NCBI GenBank assembly: GCA_903892315.1 | Contig: CAITHY010000129.1 | Location: forward strand, 1-5,917 | Reading direction: 5' to 3' | Source of the DNA: an uncultured beta proteobacterium | GTDB taxonomy: Bacteria > Pseudomonadota > Gammaproteobacteria > Burkholderiales > Burkholderiaceae | Length of the DNA stretch: 5,917 nucleotides | Shown: positions 5,855-5,917 of the stretch, one piece after another | Layout: each line of letters opens with the position of its first letter | Numbering within the stretch: the first letter of the stretch is position 1 | Translations under genes and position numbers: made by a program | The notes under the pieces: generated by a model | Database searches by the model: none | What the model saw: the letters and a program-made list of their open reading frames with translations, nothing else | Told to the model about the DNA's origin: nothing

Positions 5855-5917
5855 TTATTTCTTATGTTGATCGGAGAATGGCAATAAAGCCAAGTAACGA
5901 GCACGCTTGATAGCAGT
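5855..5917 (-). CDS. rpsR: 30S ribosomal protein S18, C-terminal end only
   Basis: The last 20 codons and the TAA stop (5855-5857) of S18 are present; the rest lies beyond the window edge. The reading is [20 protein letters not shown], which matches the conserved S18 C-terminus (IKRAR.LALLPF). S18 is a small-subunit protein that pairs with S6. Its place just upstream of rplI fits the common rpsF-priB-rpsR-rplI cluster of betaproteobacteria; the upstream genes and the operon promoter are not in view. Confidence 0.95.
   Translation of the reverse strand, partial: TAIKRARYLALLPFSDQHKK

Noticed and set aside
5842..5904. Longer N-terminus for L9
   Set aside because: The extra 21 residues overlap rpsR in another frame and are unlike L9, whose conserved start is MQIILLE.

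Overview
The window looks like chromosomal DNA of a betaproteobacterium in the Burkholderiaceae. Polynucleobacter or a close relative is my best guess, from overall protein character, moderate GC and the rpsR-rplI-dnaB order. The genus is an inference that I could not test.

Layout. Positions 1-238 hold no convincing gene. They can fold into a compact multi-branched RNA (about 21-134) followed by two terminator-like hairpins (138-162 and 191-223). The second hairpin lies directly before the ribosome-binding site of a PIN-PhoH ATPase gene (239-1900, +). A NlpC/P60 lipoprotein gene (1881-2414, +) overlaps the end of phoH, and a strong intrinsic terminator (1913-1947) lies inside that lipoprotein's signal-peptide region. 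Next is a small exported protein made of two PsiF-like Cys-to-Cys repeats (2530-2796, +). A bidirectional terminator (2823-2849) separates it from a block on the minus strand.

The minus-strand block is the 3' part of the conserved ribosomal protein/replication operon, read right to left: the end of rpsR (5855-5917), rplI (5389-5841) and dnaB (2869-5364). dnaB is interrupted in frame by a 352-residue intein (3595-4650) placed exactly between the Lys and Thr of the Walker A motif. The intein starts with Ala, not Cys or Ser. It carries the Trp-Cys-Thr residues that define class 3 inteins and both LAGLIDADG motifs of a homing endonuclease. Splicing would restore a 479-residue DnaB, so the ATPase, and hence chromosome replication, should depend on splicing.

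The most notable items are the class 3 intein with an apparently intact endonuclease, the terminator overlapping the lipoprotein start, and the structured leader or ncRNA with tandem terminator-like hairpins upstream of phoH. I saw no tRNA, rRNA, CRISPR array or insertion sequence.
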